Source: Nocardioides glacieisoli
GTDB lineage: Bacteria > Actinomycetota > Actinomycetes > Propionibacteriales > Nocardioidaceae
Reading direction: 5' to 3'
DNA: 64,000 nt
Assembly (NCBI RefSeq): GCF_004137245.1
Contig: NZ_SDWS01000003.1
Coordinates: 1 to 64,000, forward strand
Both the position numbers and the translations under genes were made by a program. Positions 17,651 to 27,444 of the stretch are shown here, piece by piece (the first letter of the stretch is position 1; every line of letters begins with the position of its first letter). A model generated the notes under the pieces. That model saw only the letters and a list, made by a program, of their open reading frames with translations. It ran no database searches and had not been told where the DNA came from.

Positions 17651-18487
17651 ATGGCAATCCGCAAGTACAAGCCGACCACCCCGGGCCGTCGTGGCTCGTC
17701 CGTGGCCGACTTCGTCGAGATCACCCGGACCACGCCCGAGAAGTCGTTGACGCGTCCGCTGCCGAAGAACGGTGGCCGCAACAACCAGGGCCGCATCACC
17801 ACCCGTCACAAGGGTGGTGGTCACAAGCGCGCCTACCGCATCATCGACTTCCGTCGCTACGACAAGGACGGCGTGCCGGCCAAGGTCGCGCACATCGAGT
17901 ACGACCCCAACCGCACCGCCCGCATCGCGCTGCTGCACTACGCGGACGGCGAGAAGCGCTACATCGTGGCCCCCAAGGGCCTCGTGCAGGGCATCGCGGT
18001 GGAGTCCGGCCCGAACGCCGACATCAAGCCCGGCAACAACCTCCCGCTGCGCAACATCCCGGTCGGTACGACCATCCACTGCGTGGAGCTGCGTCCGGGC
18101 GGTGGCGCCAAGATCGCCCGCTCGGCCGGCAACTCGGCCCAGCTGATCGCCCGCGAGGGAAGCCGCGCGACGCTCCGCATGCCCTCGGGCGAGATGCGCT
18201 TCGTCGACGTGCGCTGCCGCGCCACGATCGGTGAGGTCGGCAACGCCGAGCAGTCCAACATCAACTGGGGCAAGGCCGGCCGCATGCGCTGGAAGGGCGT
18301 CCGCCCGACCGTCCGCGGTGTCGTCATGAACCCGGTCGACCACCCGCACGGTGGTGGTGAGGGCAAGACGTCCGGTGGTCGCCACCCCGTCTCCCCCTGG
18401 GGCAAGCCCGAGGGCCGCACGCGCAAGCGCAAGGCCAGCGACTCCCAGATCATCCGTCGTCGCAAGTCCGGCAAGGGTAGGAAGTAA
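17651..18487 (+). CDS. rplB: 50S ribosomal protein L2
   Basis: The 278-residue L2 has all family landmarks, including the catalytic-region segment [18 protein letters not shown] near residues 220-237. It contacts the peptidyl-transferase centre and the intersubunit bridge. It lies 25 bp after rplW and 5 bp before rpsS. Confidence 0.98.
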   Translation: MAIRKYKPTTPGRRGSSVADFVEITRTTPEKSLTRPLPKNGGRNNQGRITTRHKGGGHKRAYRIIDFRRYDKDGVPAKVAHIEYDPNRTARIALLHYADGEKRYIVAPKGLVQGIAVESGPNADIKPGNNLPLRNIPVGTTIHCVELRPGGGAKIARSAGNSAQLIAREGSRATLRMPSGEMRFVDVRCRATIGEVGNAEQSNINWGKAGRMRWKGVRPTVRGVVMNPVDHPHGGGEGKTSGGRHPVSPWGKPEGRTRKRKASDSQIIRRRKSGKGRK

Positions 18488-18492
18488 CCGAC

Positions 18493-18774
18493 ATGCCTCG
18501 CAGCCTGAAGAAGGGCCCCTTCATCGACGACCACCTTCAGAAGAAGGTGGACGCCGAGAACGCGAAGGGCAGCCACAACGTCATCAAGACCTGGTCGCGC
18601 CGGTCGATGATCGTGCCCGACATGATCGGTCACACCATCGCCGTGCACGACGGTCGCAAGCACGTCCCCGTCTTCGTGACCGACTCCATGGTCGGCCACA
18701 AGCTCGGGGAGTTCGCCCCGACCCGCACCTACCGCGGGCACGTCAAGGAAGACCGGAAGGGACGCCGTCGATGA
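18493..18774 (+). CDS. rpsS: 30S ribosomal protein S19
   Basis: The 93-residue S19 ([41 protein letters not shown]) matches the family end to end. It is a 30S head protein that pairs with S13. Its stop overlaps the rplV ATG by 4 bp. Confidence 0.98.
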   Translation: MPRSLKKGPFIDDHLQKKVDAENAKGSHNVIKTWSRRSMIVPDMIGHTIAVHDGRKHVPVFVTDSMVGHKLGEFAPTRTYRGHVKEDRKGRRR

Positions 18775-19220
18775 GCACCACCGAGCGCAGCCGCACCAGT
18801 GCGCGCCGCAGCACGTTGCTCGGCGACCAGCCGGGCGCGTACGCCAGCGCACGCTACGTGCGGATCACCCCGATGAAGGCCCGCCGTGTCGTCGACATGG
18901 TCCGCGGCCTCCAGGTCGACGAGGCCCTGACCCTGCTGCAGTTCGCGCCGCAGGCCGCCTCCGAGACCGTCTACAAGGTGCTGGAGAGCGCCGTCGCCAA
19001 CGCGGAGACGACCGAGGGCCTCAACCGGGCCGACCTGGTCCTGTCCGTCGCGATGGTCGACGAGGGCCCGACGATGAAGCGTTGGCGTCCGCGTGCCCAG
19101 GGCCGTGCCACCCGCATCAACAAGCGCACGAGCCACATCACCCTCGCGGTGCAGCCGGCCGACGCGCTCACCGCGCCGGGCAAGAAGGCCCGCGCCTCGA
19201 AGAACGGAAAGGGTGCCTGA
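18771..19220 (+). CDS. rplV: 50S ribosomal protein L22
   Basis: The 149-residue L22 lines the exit tunnel. The beta-hairpin segment [22 protein letters not shown] is recognisable. An extra N-terminal stretch of about 22 polar residues precedes the usual [14 protein letters not shown] start of the fold. The C-terminal tail is short, unlike L4 and L17 here. The start overlaps rpsS (ATGA) and the stop overlaps rpsC by one base. Confidence 0.97.
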   Translation: MSTTERSRTSARRSTLLGDQPGAYASARYVRITPMKARRVVDMVRGLQVDEALTLLQFAPQAASETVYKVLESAVANAETTEGLNRADLVLSVAMVDEGPTMKRWRPRAQGRATRINKRTSHITLAVQPADALTAPGKKARASKNGKGA

Positions 19221-20023
19221 TGGGCCAGAAGATCAACCCGAACGGGTTCCGCCTGGGCATCTCCACCGACCACAAGAGCCGTTGGTACGCCGACAAGCTC
19301 TACAAGTCGTACGTCGGTGAGGACGTCGCCATCCGCAAGCTGCTCTCCAAGGGCATGGAGCGGGCCGGCATCTCCAAGGTCGAGATCGAGCGCACCCGCG
19401 ACCGCGTCCGGGTGGACATCCACACCGCGCGTCCCGGCATCGTGATCGGTCGCCGTGGCGCCGAGGCCGACCGCATCCGCGGCGAGCTCGAGAAGCTCAC
19501 CGGCAAGCAGGTGCAGCTCAACATCCTCGAGGTCAAGCAGCCCGAGATCGACGCGCAGCTGGTTGCCCAGGGCGTCGCCGAGCAGCTCGCCGGTCGCGTG
19601 CAGTTCCGCCGCGCCATGCGCAAGGCCATGCAGACCTCGATGCGCTCGGGTGCCAAGGGCATCCGGATCCAGTGCTCGGGTCGTCTCAACGGCGCCGAGA
19701 TGTCGCGTACGGAGTTCTACCGCGAGGGCCGCGTGCCCCTGCACACGCTCCGAGCCGACATCGACTACGGCTTCTACGAGGCCAAGACCACCTTCGGTCG
19801 CATCGGCGTCAAGGTCTGGATCTACAAGGGCGAGGTCGCCGGCACCCGTGCCGAGCGTCAGGCCCAGCAGGCCGCCCGCGCCGGTGCCCCCGGTCGCGGC
19901 GGTCGCCCCGCCACCCGTGGCGCCGACCGCCCGAGCCGCGGCACCCGCGGCGACCGCGCGCCCCGCACCGAGTCGACCGAGGCTCCGGCCGAGGCCGCTC
20001 CGAGCACCGGACAGGAGGCCTGA
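19220..20023 (+). CDS. rpsC: 30S ribosomal protein S3
   Basis: The 267-residue S3 starts [13 protein letters not shown] and contains the KH RNA-binding motif [18 protein letters not shown]. It forms part of the mRNA entry channel. After about residue 212 it carries an Arg/Gly/Ala-rich tail with [13 protein letters not shown] sequence, ending acidic. The tail is longer than in E. coli S3 (233 residues) and is common in actinobacteria. The start overlaps the rplV stop by one base. Confidence 0.97.
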   Translation: MGQKINPNGFRLGISTDHKSRWYADKLYKSYVGEDVAIRKLLSKGMERAGISKVEIERTRDRVRVDIHTARPGIVIGRRGAEADRIRGELEKLTGKQVQLNILEVKQPEIDAQLVAQGVAEQLAGRVQFRRAMRKAMQTSMRSGAKGIRIQCSGRLNGAEMSRTEFYREGRVPLHTLRADIDYGFYEAKTTFGRIGVKVWIYKGEVAGTRAERQAQQAARAGAPGRGGRPATRGADRPSRGTRGDRAPRTESTEAPAEAAPSTGQEA

Positions 20024-20027
20024 CCTC

Positions 20028-20447
20028 ATGTTGATGCCCCGTCGCGTCAAGCACCGCAAGCAGCACCACCCCAAGCGCACCGGTACCGCCAAGGGCGGCA
20101 CGTCGCTGGCGTTCGGTGACTTCGGCATCCAGGCGGTCGAGGGTCACTACGTGACCAACCGACAGATCGAGTCGGCCCGTATCGCCATGACCCGTCACAT
20201 CAAGCGTGGTGGAAAGGTCTGGATCAACATCTACCCGGACCGCCCGCTGACCAAGAAGCCTGCCGAGACCCGCATGGGTTCCGGTAAGGGTTCCCCCGAG
20301 TGGTGGGTTGCCAACGTCAAGCCCGGCCGCGTCATGTTCGAACTCTCCGGTGTGGACGAGGTGACTGCTCGTGAGGCCATGCGCCGCGCGATGCACAAGC
20401 TTCCGATGAAGTGCCGGTTCATCTCCCGTGAGGCCGGTGAATTCTGA
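20028..20447 (+). CDS. rplP: 50S ribosomal protein L16
   Basis: The 139-residue L16 starts [15 protein letters not shown], as in many actinobacteria. ATG 20028 has AGGAGG upstream; ATG 20034 is an alternative two codons later. It helps position A-site tRNA. Its stop overlaps the rpmC ATG by one base (TGATG). Confidence 0.97.
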   Translation: MLMPRRVKHRKQHHPKRTGTAKGGTSLAFGDFGIQAVEGHYVTNRQIESARIAMTRHIKRGGKVWINIYPDRPLTKKPAETRMGSGKGSPEWWVANVKPGRVMFELSGVDEVTAREAMRRAMHKLPMKCRFISREAGEF

Positions 20448-20689
20448 TGGCTACCAAGCTGAACGCCCACGAGCTCGACGAGCTCAACGCCACCGACCTG
20501 GAGGCGAAGCTGCGCGAGGCCAAGGAGGAGCTTTTCAACCTCCGGTTCCAGGCGGCCACCGGCCAGCTGGACAGCAACGGCCGCCTGCGCGTGGTCAAGA
20601 AGGACATCGCCCGCATCTACACCGTGGTCCGCGAGCGCGAGCTCGGCATCCGCACCACGCCGGGCACCAACGAAGAGGCGAAGGCATGA
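20447..20689 (+). CDS. rpmC: 50S ribosomal protein L29
   Basis: The 80-residue two-helix protein has the [18 protein letters not shown] region diagnostic for L29. It sits near the tunnel exit beside L23. It overlaps both neighbours: one base with rplP and four with rpsQ. Confidence 0.97.
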   Translation: MATKLNAHELDELNATDLEAKLREAKEELFNLRFQAATGQLDSNGRLRVVKKDIARIYTVVRERELGIRTTPGTNEEAKA

Positions 20690-20967
20690 GCGAGAACACT
20701 GCGACCGAGTCCGTCGAGCGCAACCAGCGCAAGACCCGCGAGGGCCTCGTGGTCAGCGACAAGATGGACAAGACCATCGTCGTCGCTGTCGAGGACCGCG
20801 TGAAGCACGCCCTCTACGGCAAGGTGCTGCGCAAGACCTCGCGCCTCAAGGCGCACGACGAGAGCAACCAGTGCGGCATCGGCGACCGGGTCCTGATCAT
20901 GGAGACCCGTCCGCTGTCCGCCACCAAGCGCTGGCGCCTCGTCGAGGTCCTCGAAAAGGCCAAGTGA
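20686..20967 (+). CDS. rpsQ: 30S ribosomal protein S17
   Basis: The 93-residue OB-fold protein has the S17 signatures [16 protein letters not shown] and [20 protein letters not shown]. Its ATG overlaps the rpmC stop by 4 bp. It closes the S10 half. A 124-bp gap without a gene follows before rplN. Confidence 0.97.
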   Translation: MSENTATESVERNQRKTREGLVVSDKMDKTIVVAVEDRVKHALYGKVLRKTSRLKAHDESNQCGIGDRVLIMETRPLSATKRWRLVEVLEKAK

Positions 20968-21091
20968 CCCACCGGCGGAGTGAGCCCAGCTCGCCCCGCC
21001 CGGTCCCGGCAGACACACAGAACCCCACCAGTTCGGCCAGGCTCCCACCCCGCGAGGGTGTGAGAACCAGCTCGACAACCAGGAGAAATCA

Positions 21092-21460
21092 ATGATCCAG
21101 CAGGAGTCGCGACTCAAGGTCGCCGACAACACCGGTGCGAAGGAGATCCTTTGCATCCGTGTTCTCGGTGGCTCTGGCCGTCGCTACGCCGGCATCGGTG
21201 ACGTCATCGTCGCCACCGTCAAGGACGCGATCCCCGGTGGCAACGTCAAGAAGGGCGACGTCGTCAAGGCCGTGGTCGTACGCACCGTCAAGGAGCGTCG
21301 CCGCGCCGACGGTTCCTACATCCGCTTCGACGAGAACGCCGCCGTCATCCTCAAGACCGACGGCGAGCCTCGCGGCACGCGCATCTTCGGCCCCGTGGGC
21401 CGCGAGCTGCGCGAGAAGCGCTTCATGAAGATCATCTCGCTCGCCCCGGAGGTGTTGTGA
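21092..21460 (+). CDS. rplN: 50S ribosomal protein L14
   Basis: The 122-residue L14 begins [18 protein letters not shown] and is standard throughout. It contacts 16S rRNA at an intersubunit bridge. It is the first gene of the spc-type section, after the widest gap inside the cluster (20968-21091), with an AACCAGGAGAAATCA ribosome site. Confidence 0.98.
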   Translation: MIQQESRLKVADNTGAKEILCIRVLGGSGRRYAGIGDVIVATVKDAIPGGNVKKGDVVKAVVVRTVKERRRADGSYIRFDENAAVILKTDGEPRGTRIFGPVGRELREKRFMKIISLAPEVL

Positions 21461-21463
21461 GAG

Positions 21464-21817
21464 ATGGGTAAGAACATGAACATCAAGAAGGGCGACACCG
21501 TCAAGGTCATCGCCGGCAAGGACAAGGGTGCCCAGGGCAAGGTCATCACGGTGCTCCGCGAGGAGGACCGCGTGATCGTCGAGGGAGTCAACCTCGTCAA
21601 GCGCCACACCAAGTCCGTCCAGCAGACCGGCACCACCGGCGGCATCATCACCCGCGAGGCCCCCATCCACGTGTCCAACGTGATGCTGGTCGAGGGTGAC
21701 GGCGTCACCCGCATCGGGTTCCGCCGCGACGAGGTCACCAAGCGCCGTCCCGACGGCTCGACCTACTCCGCGACCCGCTCGGTCCGCGTGTCCCGCAAGA
21801 CCGGCAAGGAGATCTGA
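21464..21817 (+). CDS. rplX: 50S ribosomal protein L24
   Basis: The 117-residue L24 carries the KOW motif ([21 protein letters not shown]) at its N-terminus. It is an assembly initiator for the 50S subunit. ATG 21464 is used; a second in-frame ATG at 21476 (MNIKKGD) is a possible start four codons later. Confidence 0.97.
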   Translation: MGKNMNIKKGDTVKVIAGKDKGAQGKVITVLREEDRVIVEGVNLVKRHTKSVQQTGTTGGIITREAPIHVSNVMLVEGDGVTRIGFRRDEVTKRRPDGSTYSATRSVRVSRKTGKEI

Positions 21818-21818
21818 G

Positions 21819-22382
21819 ATGGCCGAGACCACCAACGAGATTCCCCGGCTCAAGACCCGCTACCGCGAGGAGATCCTCCCCGCGCTGCGTTCTGAGTTCG
21901 ACATCGCCAACGTGATGCAGGTCCCCGGCCTGACCAAGATCGTGGTCAACATGGGTGTCGGCGAGGCTGCTCGCGACTCCAAGCTGATCGAGGGCGCCAT
22001 CCGCGACCTCACCGCGATCACCGGCCAGAAGCCGGCCGTGACCAAGGCCCGCAAGTCCATCGCGCAGTTCAAGCTGCGCGAGGGCATGCCGATCGGTGCG
22101 CACGTCACGCTGCGCGGCGACCGGATGTGGGAGTTCCTGGACCGCCTGCTCTCGCTGGCCCTGCCCCGCATCCGTGACTTCCGCGGCCTCTCGCCGAAGC
22201 AGTTCGACGGGCGCGGCAACTACACCTTCGGTCTCACCGAGCAGGTCATGTTCCACGAGATCAACCAGGACAAGATCGACCGGTCGCGCGGTATGGACAT
22301 CACCATCGTGACCACCGCCACCAACGACGACGAGGGGCGCGCGCTGCTGAAGCAGCTCGGCTTCCCGTTCAAGGAGAACTGA
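21819..22382 (+). CDS. rplE: 50S ribosomal protein L5
   Basis: The 187-residue L5 has [41 protein letters not shown] and the C-terminal MDITIVTTA segment. It binds 5S rRNA and touches P-site tRNA. It begins one base after the rplX stop. Confidence 0.98.
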
Positions 22383-22383
22383 C

Positions 22384-22569
22384 ATGGCGAAGACTGCGCT
22401 CAAGGTCAAGGCCGCCCGCAAGCCGAAGTTCGCTGTCCGCGGTTACACCCGCTGCCAGCGTTGCGGTCGCCCGAAGGCCGTCTACCGCAAGTTCGGCCTG
22501 TGCCGGATCTGCCTGCGGGAGATGGCCCACCGCGGCGAGCTGCCCGGCGTCACCAAGTCCTCTTGGTGA
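22384..22569 (+). CDS. rpsN: 30S ribosomal protein S14, zinc-binding type
   Basis: The 61-residue short form of S14 has the two CxxC pairs (CQRC and CRIC) that bind zinc. This form sits in the spc cluster of actinobacteria. A zinc-free paralogue is often encoded elsewhere in such genomes for zinc starvation; none is in this window. It starts one base after rplE. Confidence 0.97.
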
Positions 22570-22609
22570 CCACCTTCTCCTGGTAACCACCTCTCAACAC
22601 GTTGCAGGT

Positions 22610-22630
22610 CCCCAGGCCGCGAGCCTGGGG
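22610..22630 (+). other. Perfect 8-bp stem-loop between rpsN and rpsH
   Basis: CCCCAGGC (22610-22617) pairs perfectly with GCCTGGGG (22623-22630) around a 5-base loop. It lies in the 89-bp gap before rpsH and lacks a T run. An RNA-processing site or translational control element is more likely than a terminator, as the operon continues. Confidence 0.55.
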
Positions 22631-22658
22631 AAACCACGACGAGAAAGAAACACACATC

Positions 22659-23078
22659 ATGACGATGACTGACCCGATCGCAGACATGCTCACTCGTCTG
22701 CGCAACGCCAACCAGGCGTACCACGACGTGGTGTCGATGCCTTACAGCAAGATGAAGGCCGGCCTCGCGGAGATCCTCAAGCAGGAGGGCTACATCACCT
22801 CCTACGACGTCGCGGACAACGTCTCCTCCGACGGCGAGCCCGCCGTCGGCAAGACGCTGACCGTCACGCTCAAGTACGGCCGCAACCGGGAGCGCTCGAT
22901 CGCGGGTGTCCGCCGCATCAGCAAGCCCGGTCTGCGTGTCTACGCCAAGAGCACGAACCTGCCCAAGGTCCTTGGTGGCCTCGGCGTCGCGATCATCTCG
23001 ACGTCGCAGGGGCTGCTGACCGACCGCCAGGCGAACCGGAAGGGCGTGGGCGGCGAAGTCCTCGCCTACGTCTGGTGA
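22659..23078 (+). CDS. rpsH: 30S ribosomal protein S8
   Basis: The 139-residue S8 has [15 protein letters not shown] at the N-terminus and [26 protein letters not shown] at the end. It binds the central domain of 16S rRNA; in E. coli it is the spc-operon repressor. Two starts are possible, 22659 (MTMTDP) and 22665 (MTDP). Confidence 0.96.
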   Translation: MTMTDPIADMLTRLRNANQAYHDVVSMPYSKMKAGLAEILKQEGYITSYDVADNVSSDGEPAVGKTLTVTLKYGRNRERSIAGVRRISKPGLRVYAKSTNLPKVLGGLGVAIISTSQGLLTDRQANRKGVGGEVLAYVW

Positions 23079-23112
23079 CCCGGACCTACTGAGACCAGGA
23101 AGAGAGAGAAGC

Positions 23113-23655
23113 ATGTCGCGTATTGGCAAGCTCCCCATCGCGGTCCCGTCCGGCGTCGACGTCGCGATCGACCAGTCGCTGGTGACCGTCAAGGGCCCCA
23201 AGGGCACCCTGTCGCACACCATCGCCGCGCCGATCACGATCGCCAAGGGCGAGGACGGCATCCTCGAGGTGCAGCGTCCCGACGACGAGCGCAACAGCCG
23301 CTCGCTCCACGGACTGACCCGCACCCTCATCAACAACATGGTGGTGGGTGTCACCGAGGGGTACGAGAAGAAGCTCGAGATCGTGGGCGTGGGTTACCGC
23401 GTCCTGCCCAAGGGCCCGACGCAGCTCGAGTTCCAGCTCGGCTACTCGCACCCCATCGTCTTCGACGCCCCCGAGGGCATCACCTTCACCGTCGAGGGCC
23501 CGACCAAGCTCGGTGTCGTCGGCATCGACAAGCAGCTCGTCGGAGAGGTTGCGGCCAAGATCCGCAAGCTCCGCAAGCCTGAGCCCTACAAGGGCAAGGG
23601 CGTGCGCTACGCCGGCGAGCACATCCGCCGCAAGGTCGGAAAGGCCGGTAAGTGA
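23113..23655 (+). CDS. rplF: 50S ribosomal protein L6
   Basis: The 180-residue L6 has the duplicated fold and the C-terminal signature [22 protein letters not shown]. It lies near the factor-binding site. It is followed by rplR after one base. Confidence 0.98.
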   Translation: MSRIGKLPIAVPSGVDVAIDQSLVTVKGPKGTLSHTIAAPITIAKGEDGILEVQRPDDERNSRSLHGLTRTLINNMVVGVTEGYEKKLEIVGVGYRVLPKGPTQLEFQLGYSHPIVFDAPEGITFTVEGPTKLGVVGIDKQLVGEVAAKIRKLRKPEPYKGKGVRYAGEHIRRKVGKAGK

Positions 23656-23656
23656 C

Positions 23657-24040
23657 ATGGCTATCTCCCTGAGCAACAACAAGCACACGGCGACCCGTGT
23701 CCGCGCCCGCCTGCGCCGCCAGGCGCGTGGTCGCAAGCGGATCAACGGCACCACCGAGCGTCCGCGCCTGGTGGTCACCCGGTCGGCGCGTCACATCAGC
23801 GTCCAGGTCGTCGACGACCTGGCCGGCGCCACCCTGGCGTACGCCTCCTCCATGGAGGCCGACGTCCGCACCGCGGGCGGCGACAAGACCACCCAGGCCA
23901 AGAAGGTCGGCGAGCTGGTTGCTTCGCGTGCCAAGGCCGCGGGGATCGAGGGCGTCGTCTTCGACCGCGCCGGCAACAAGTACCACGGCCGCATCGCGGC
24001 CCTCGCCGATGCCGCCCGGGAGGGCGGATTGTCCTTCTGA
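23657..24040 (+). CDS. rplR: 50S ribosomal protein L18
   Basis: The 127-residue L18 has [23 protein letters not shown] and the C-terminal [24 protein letters not shown]. It binds 5S rRNA with L5. A 48-bp gap without a gene separates it from rpsE. Confidence 0.97.
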   Translation: MAISLSNNKHTATRVRARLRRQARGRKRINGTTERPRLVVTRSARHISVQVVDDLAGATLAYASSMEADVRTAGGDKTTQAKKVGELVASRAKAAGIEGVVFDRAGNKYHGRIAALADAAREGGLSF

Positions 24041-24088
24041 TCGCGCTCGTCGCGAGAAGAGAGAGAACCTAGATATGGAGCACATCTC

Positions 24089-24709
24089 ATGAGCGGAGCC
24101 CAGCGCGGACAGCGCAGCGGTGGCTCGGGTGACCGTCGCGGACGCGACAACGGTCGTGGCCAGGCTGAGAAGTCGGTCTACATCGAGCGCGTCGTCGCGA
24201 TCAACCGTGTCGCCAAGGTCGTCAAGGGTGGTCGTCGCTTCAGCTTCACCGCCCTCGTGATCGTCGGCGACGGCGACGGCATGGTCGGCGTCGGCTACGG
24301 CAAGGCCAAGGAAGTCCCGGCGGCGATCGCCAAGGGTGTCGAGGAGGCCAAGAAGGCATTCTTCAAGGTCCCCCGCATCCAGGGCACCATCCCGCACCCG
24401 GTCCAGGGCGAGAAGGCCGCAGGCGTCGTCCTGCTGCGTCCCGCCGCTCCCGGTACCGGTGTGATCGCCGGTGGCCCGGTGCGTGCGGTCCTCGAGTGCG
24501 CCGGCATCCACGACGTCCTGAGCAAGTCGCTCGGCTCGTCCAACCAGATCAACATCGTCCACGCGACGGTCGAGGCCCTCCGCATGCTGGAGGAGCCCGA
24601 GCAGGTCGCGGCCCGCCGCGGCATGCGCGTCGAGGACGTCACCCCGGCAGCGCTGCTGAAGGCGCGCGCCGAGGGTCAGCTCGAGGCGACGGCAGGAGCG
24701 CAGCAGTAA
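24089..24709 (+). CDS. rpsE: 30S ribosomal protein S5
   Basis: The 206-residue S5 has a Gly/Arg-rich N-terminal tail of about 27 residues and then the RNA-binding fold ([21 protein letters not shown]). It acts in decoding fidelity. The TAA stop overlaps the rpmD ATG by one base. The S5-L30-L15 order is standard. Confidence 0.97.
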   Translation: MSGAQRGQRSGGSGDRRGRDNGRGQAEKSVYIERVVAINRVAKVVKGGRRFSFTALVIVGDGDGMVGVGYGKAKEVPAAIAKGVEEAKKAFFKVPRIQGTIPHPVQGEKAAGVVLLRPAAPGTGVIAGGPVRAVLECAGIHDVLSKSLGSSNQINIVHATVEALRMLEEPEQVAARRGMRVEDVTPAALLKARAEGQLEATAGAQQ

Positions 24710-24891
24710 TGGCTCAGCTCAAGGTCCAGCAGAAGCGCGGAACGGTCGGCCTCAAGGCCAACCAGCGCGAGACGCTCCGCTCGCTCGGTCTCAAGAGGAT
24801 CGGCGACGTCGTCGTCAAGGAAGACCGCCCGGAGATCCGCGGCATGGTCAACACGGTCCGTCACCTCGTGACGGTTGAGGAGGTGGAGTGA
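24709..24891 (+). CDS. rpmD: 50S ribosomal protein L30
   Basis: The 60-residue L30 has the family pattern [20 protein letters not shown] and [14 protein letters not shown]. It overlaps rpsE by one base and lies one base before rplO. Confidence 0.97.
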   Translation: MAQLKVQQKRGTVGLKANQRETLRSLGLKRIGDVVVKEDRPEIRGMVNTVRHLVTVEEVE

Positions 24892-24892
24892 C

Positions 24893-25333
24893 ATGACGCT
24901 CAAGCTGCACCACTTGCGTCCCGCTCCGGGAGCCAAGACTGCCAAGACCCGCGTGGGTCGCGGTGAGGGCTCCAAGGGAAAGACCGCCGGCCGCGGTACC
25001 AAGGGCACCAAGGCGCGCTACCAGGTTCCGGTTGCCTTCGAGGGTGGCCAGATGCCGATCCACATGCGCCTGCCCAAGCTGAAGGGCTTCAAGAACCCCT
25101 TCCGCGTGGAGTTCCAGGTCGTCAACCTCGACCGCCTCGGCGAGCTGTTCCCCGACGGTGGCACCGTGACCGTCGCCGACCTCGTGGCCAAGGGTGCCGT
25201 CCGCAAGGGCCAGCCCGTCAAGGTCCTCGGTCAGGGTGACATCTCGGTGGCCGTCCAGGTCAGCGTCGACGCGTTCTCGTCCTCCGCCAAGGAGAAGATC
25301 GAGGCCGCAGGCGGCACCACGACCGTGATCTGA
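24893..25333 (+). CDS. rplO: 50S ribosomal protein L15
   Basis: The 146-residue L15 has the basic Gly-rich N-terminus ([21 protein letters not shown]) and the [12 protein letters not shown] segment. It is a late assembly protein of the 50S subunit. It is the last ribosomal gene before a terminator-like hairpin and secY. Confidence 0.97.
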   Translation: MTLKLHHLRPAPGAKTAKTRVGRGEGSKGKTAGRGTKGTKARYQVPVAFEGGQMPIHMRLPKLKGFKNPFRVEFQVVNLDRLGELFPDGGTVTVADLVAKGAVRKGQPVKVLGQGDISVAVQVSVDAFSSSAKEKIEAAGGTTTVI

Positions 25334-25372
25334 GGCAACGTCCTCGGATCCACGATCACACGCTCATCCGGT

Positions 25373-25413
25373 GAAGGCCTGGCCGCACAGTGGGAACTGT
25401 CGGCCGGGCCTTC
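25373..25413 (+). terminator. Terminator-like hairpin between rplO and secY
   Basis: A 13-base arm (25373-25385, GAAGGCCTGGCCG) pairs with 25401-25413 (CGGCCGGGCCTTC) with one G-U pair. The 15-base loop can form an inner ACAGT/ACTGT stem. TTCGTCGTT follows rather than a true T run. It would end or attenuate the ribosomal transcript before secY. Confidence 0.7.
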
Positions 25414-25457
25414 GTCGTTAGCCCTCATCATGGGAGGGAGGCCGGTCGTACCCCGAC

Positions 25458-25466
25458 TGTTAGGCT
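25458..25466 (+). promoter_or_regulatory. Candidate extended -10 promoter for secY
   Basis: TGTTAGGCT combines a TGn extension with a TAGGCT hexamer (25461-25466), about 85 bp before the secY GTG. It lies downstream of the terminator-like hairpin, which makes an independent secY-adk-map promoter likely. No clear -35 is seen. Confidence 0.4.
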
Positions 25467-25550
25467 TCCCCGGGCCTCACGCCGTACGACGGTGAGTGCC
25501 TCTCGACCGCCCGCCGATCCCGGCTGGGCACCCGAACGAAAGAGGAACCA

Positions 25551-26846
25551 GTGCTAGGCGCGTTCGCCAACGCTTTCCGGACTCCGGACCTGCGGAAGAA
25601 GCTGCTGTTCGTCCTGTTGATCATCACGGTCTTCCGGCTCGGATCGCAGGTCCCGACCCCGGGCGTCAACGTGGCCAACGTCCAGGCCTGCATCAGCCAG
25701 CTCGAGGAGGGTGGGCTCTACAGCCTCATCAACCTCTTCTCCGGCGGTGCGCTGCTCCAGCTCACCATCTTCGCGCTGGGGATCATGCCCTACATCACGG
25801 CCTCGATCATCCTGCAGCTCCTCGTCGTGGTGATCCCACGTCTCGAGGCGCTGAAGAAGGAGGGTCAGGCCGGTCAGGCGAAGATCACCCAGTACACGCG
25901 CTACCTCACGCTGGGCCTCGCCGTCCTGCAGGCGACCGGCATCGTGGCCCTCGCGCGCAACGGCGCGCTGCTCCAGGGCTGCACGCGCGACCTGCTCCAC
26001 GACAACAGCACCTCGACCTTCCTCGTGATGGTCGTGACCATGACCGCCGGCACCGCGGTCATCATGTGGCTCGGTGAGCTCATCACCGACCGCGGCATCG
26101 GCAACGGCATGTCGATCCTGATCTTCACCCAGGTCGTCGCGACCTTCCCGGCCTCGCTGTGGAGCGTCCAGACGTCCAAGGGCTGGGTCGTCTTCGGCAT
26201 CGTGATGGTGATCGGCCTGATCCTCGTGGCCGGCGTGATCTTCATCGAGCAGGCGCAACGCCGCATCCCGGTGCAGTACGCCCGCCGCATGGTGGGCCGC
26301 AAGATGTTCGGCGGCAACTCGACCTACATCCCGCTCAAGGTCAACCAGGCCGGCATCATCCCGGTCATCTTCGCCTCGTCGCTGCTCTACCTCCCGGCGA
26401 TGGCGGTGCAGTTCAACCCGGAGAGCAGCAACCCGGTGCTGGACTTCATCGGCACCTATCTCGTCGGTGGCGACCACCCCCTCTACATGATCACCTACTT
26501 CGCTCTGATCATCTTCTTCACGTACTTCTACGTCTCGATCACCTTCAACCCTGTCGAGGTGGCGGACAACATGAAGAAGTACGGCGGCTTCATCCCCGGG
26601 ATCCGGGCGGGCAAGCCGACCGAGGACTACCTGTCCTACGTCCTGTCCCGCATCACGTTCCCTGGAGCTCTCTACCTCGGCCTGATCTCGCTGGTACCGC
26701 TCGTCGCGTTCGCGATGATCGGGGCCAACCAGAACTTCCCGTTCGGTGGCACGTCCATCCTCATCATGGTCGGCGTTGCGCTCGACACGGTGAAGCAGAT
26801 CGAGAGCCAGCTCCAGCAGCGCAACTACGAAGGATTCCTGAAGTAG
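25551..26846 (+). CDS. secY: Preprotein translocase subunit SecY
   Basis: The 431-residue protein has the ten membrane segments of SecY. Landmarks are PTPGVNVANV in the plug region, GIMPYITASIILQLL, and the cytosolic loop QRRIPVQYARRMVG that binds SecA and ribosomes. It starts with GTG and has AGAGGA upstream. The adk ATG follows the stop directly. Confidence 0.97.
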   Translation: MLGAFANAFRTPDLRKKLLFVLLIITVFRLGSQVPTPGVNVANVQACISQLEEGGLYSLINLFSGGALLQLTIFALGIMPYITASIILQLLVVVIPRLEALKKEGQAGQAKITQYTRYLTLGLAVLQATGIVALARNGALLQGCTRDLLHDNSTSTFLVMVVTMTAGTAVIMWLGELITDRGIGNGMSILIFTQVVATFPASLWSVQTSKGWVVFGIVMVIGLILVAGVIFIEQAQRRIPVQYARRMVGRKMFGGNSTYIPLKVNQAGIIPVIFASSLLYLPAMAVQFNPESSNPVLDFIGTYLVGGDHPLYMITYFALIIFFTYFYVSITFNPVEVADNMKKYGGFIPGIRAGKPTEDYLSYVLSRITFPGALYLGLISLVPLVAFAMIGANQNFPFGGTSILIMVGVALDTVKQIESQLQQRNYEGFLK

Positions 26847-27422
26847 ATGAGACTGATCCTCATGGGCCCGCCCGGCGCGGGCAAGGGCACCCAGGCCCGA
26901 TTCGTGGCCGAGCACTTCGGGGTGCCCGCGATCTCCACCGGCGACATCTTCCGCGCCAACGTCTCGCAGGGCACGCCGCTCGGCGTCGAGGCCCAGCGCT
27001 ACATGGACTCGGGGGAGTACGTCCCCGACGAGGTCACCAACCGAATGGTCCGTGCCCGGATCGACGAGCCCGACGCCGCGCCCGGCTTCCTGCTCGACGG
27101 CTACCCGCGCACGCTCGACCAGGTCGAGGAGCTCGACGGGATGATCGCGCACACGGGTCACTCGCTCGACGCGGCCGTGGTGCTGACCGTCGACGCCGAG
27201 GAGCTCGTCCAGCGCCTCCTGCAGCGCGCGCAGACCGACGGCCGCGCCGATGACACCGAGGACGTCATCCGGCGTCGCCAGGAGGTCTACACCGAGCAGA
27301 CGGAGCCGCTGATCGGCGTCTACCGCGAGCGCGGCCTCCTCGTCGAGGTCGACGGGATGGGCGAGGTCGACGAGGTCACCCAGCGCATCTTCGACGCGCT
27401 CGACGACATCCCGCAGAGCTGA
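26847..27422 (+). CDS. adk: Adenylate kinase
   Basis: The 191-residue kinase has the P-loop GPPGAGKGTQ (8-17), the AMP-binding STGDIFRANV and LLDGYPRT segments, and a short LID (residues about 125-145) without zinc Cys residues, as in other actinobacteria. It interconverts ATP+AMP and 2 ADP. It abuts secY with no intergenic base. Confidence 0.97.
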   Translation: MRLILMGPPGAGKGTQARFVAEHFGVPAISTGDIFRANVSQGTPLGVEAQRYMDSGEYVPDEVTNRMVRARIDEPDAAPGFLLDGYPRTLDQVEELDGMIAHTGHSLDAAVVLTVDAEELVQRLLQRAQTDGRADDTEDVIRRRQEVYTEQTEPLIGVYRERGLLVEVDGMGEVDEVTQRIFDALDDIPQS

Positions 27423-27444
27423 CCTGAAGACGGGTTCGCCGCAG

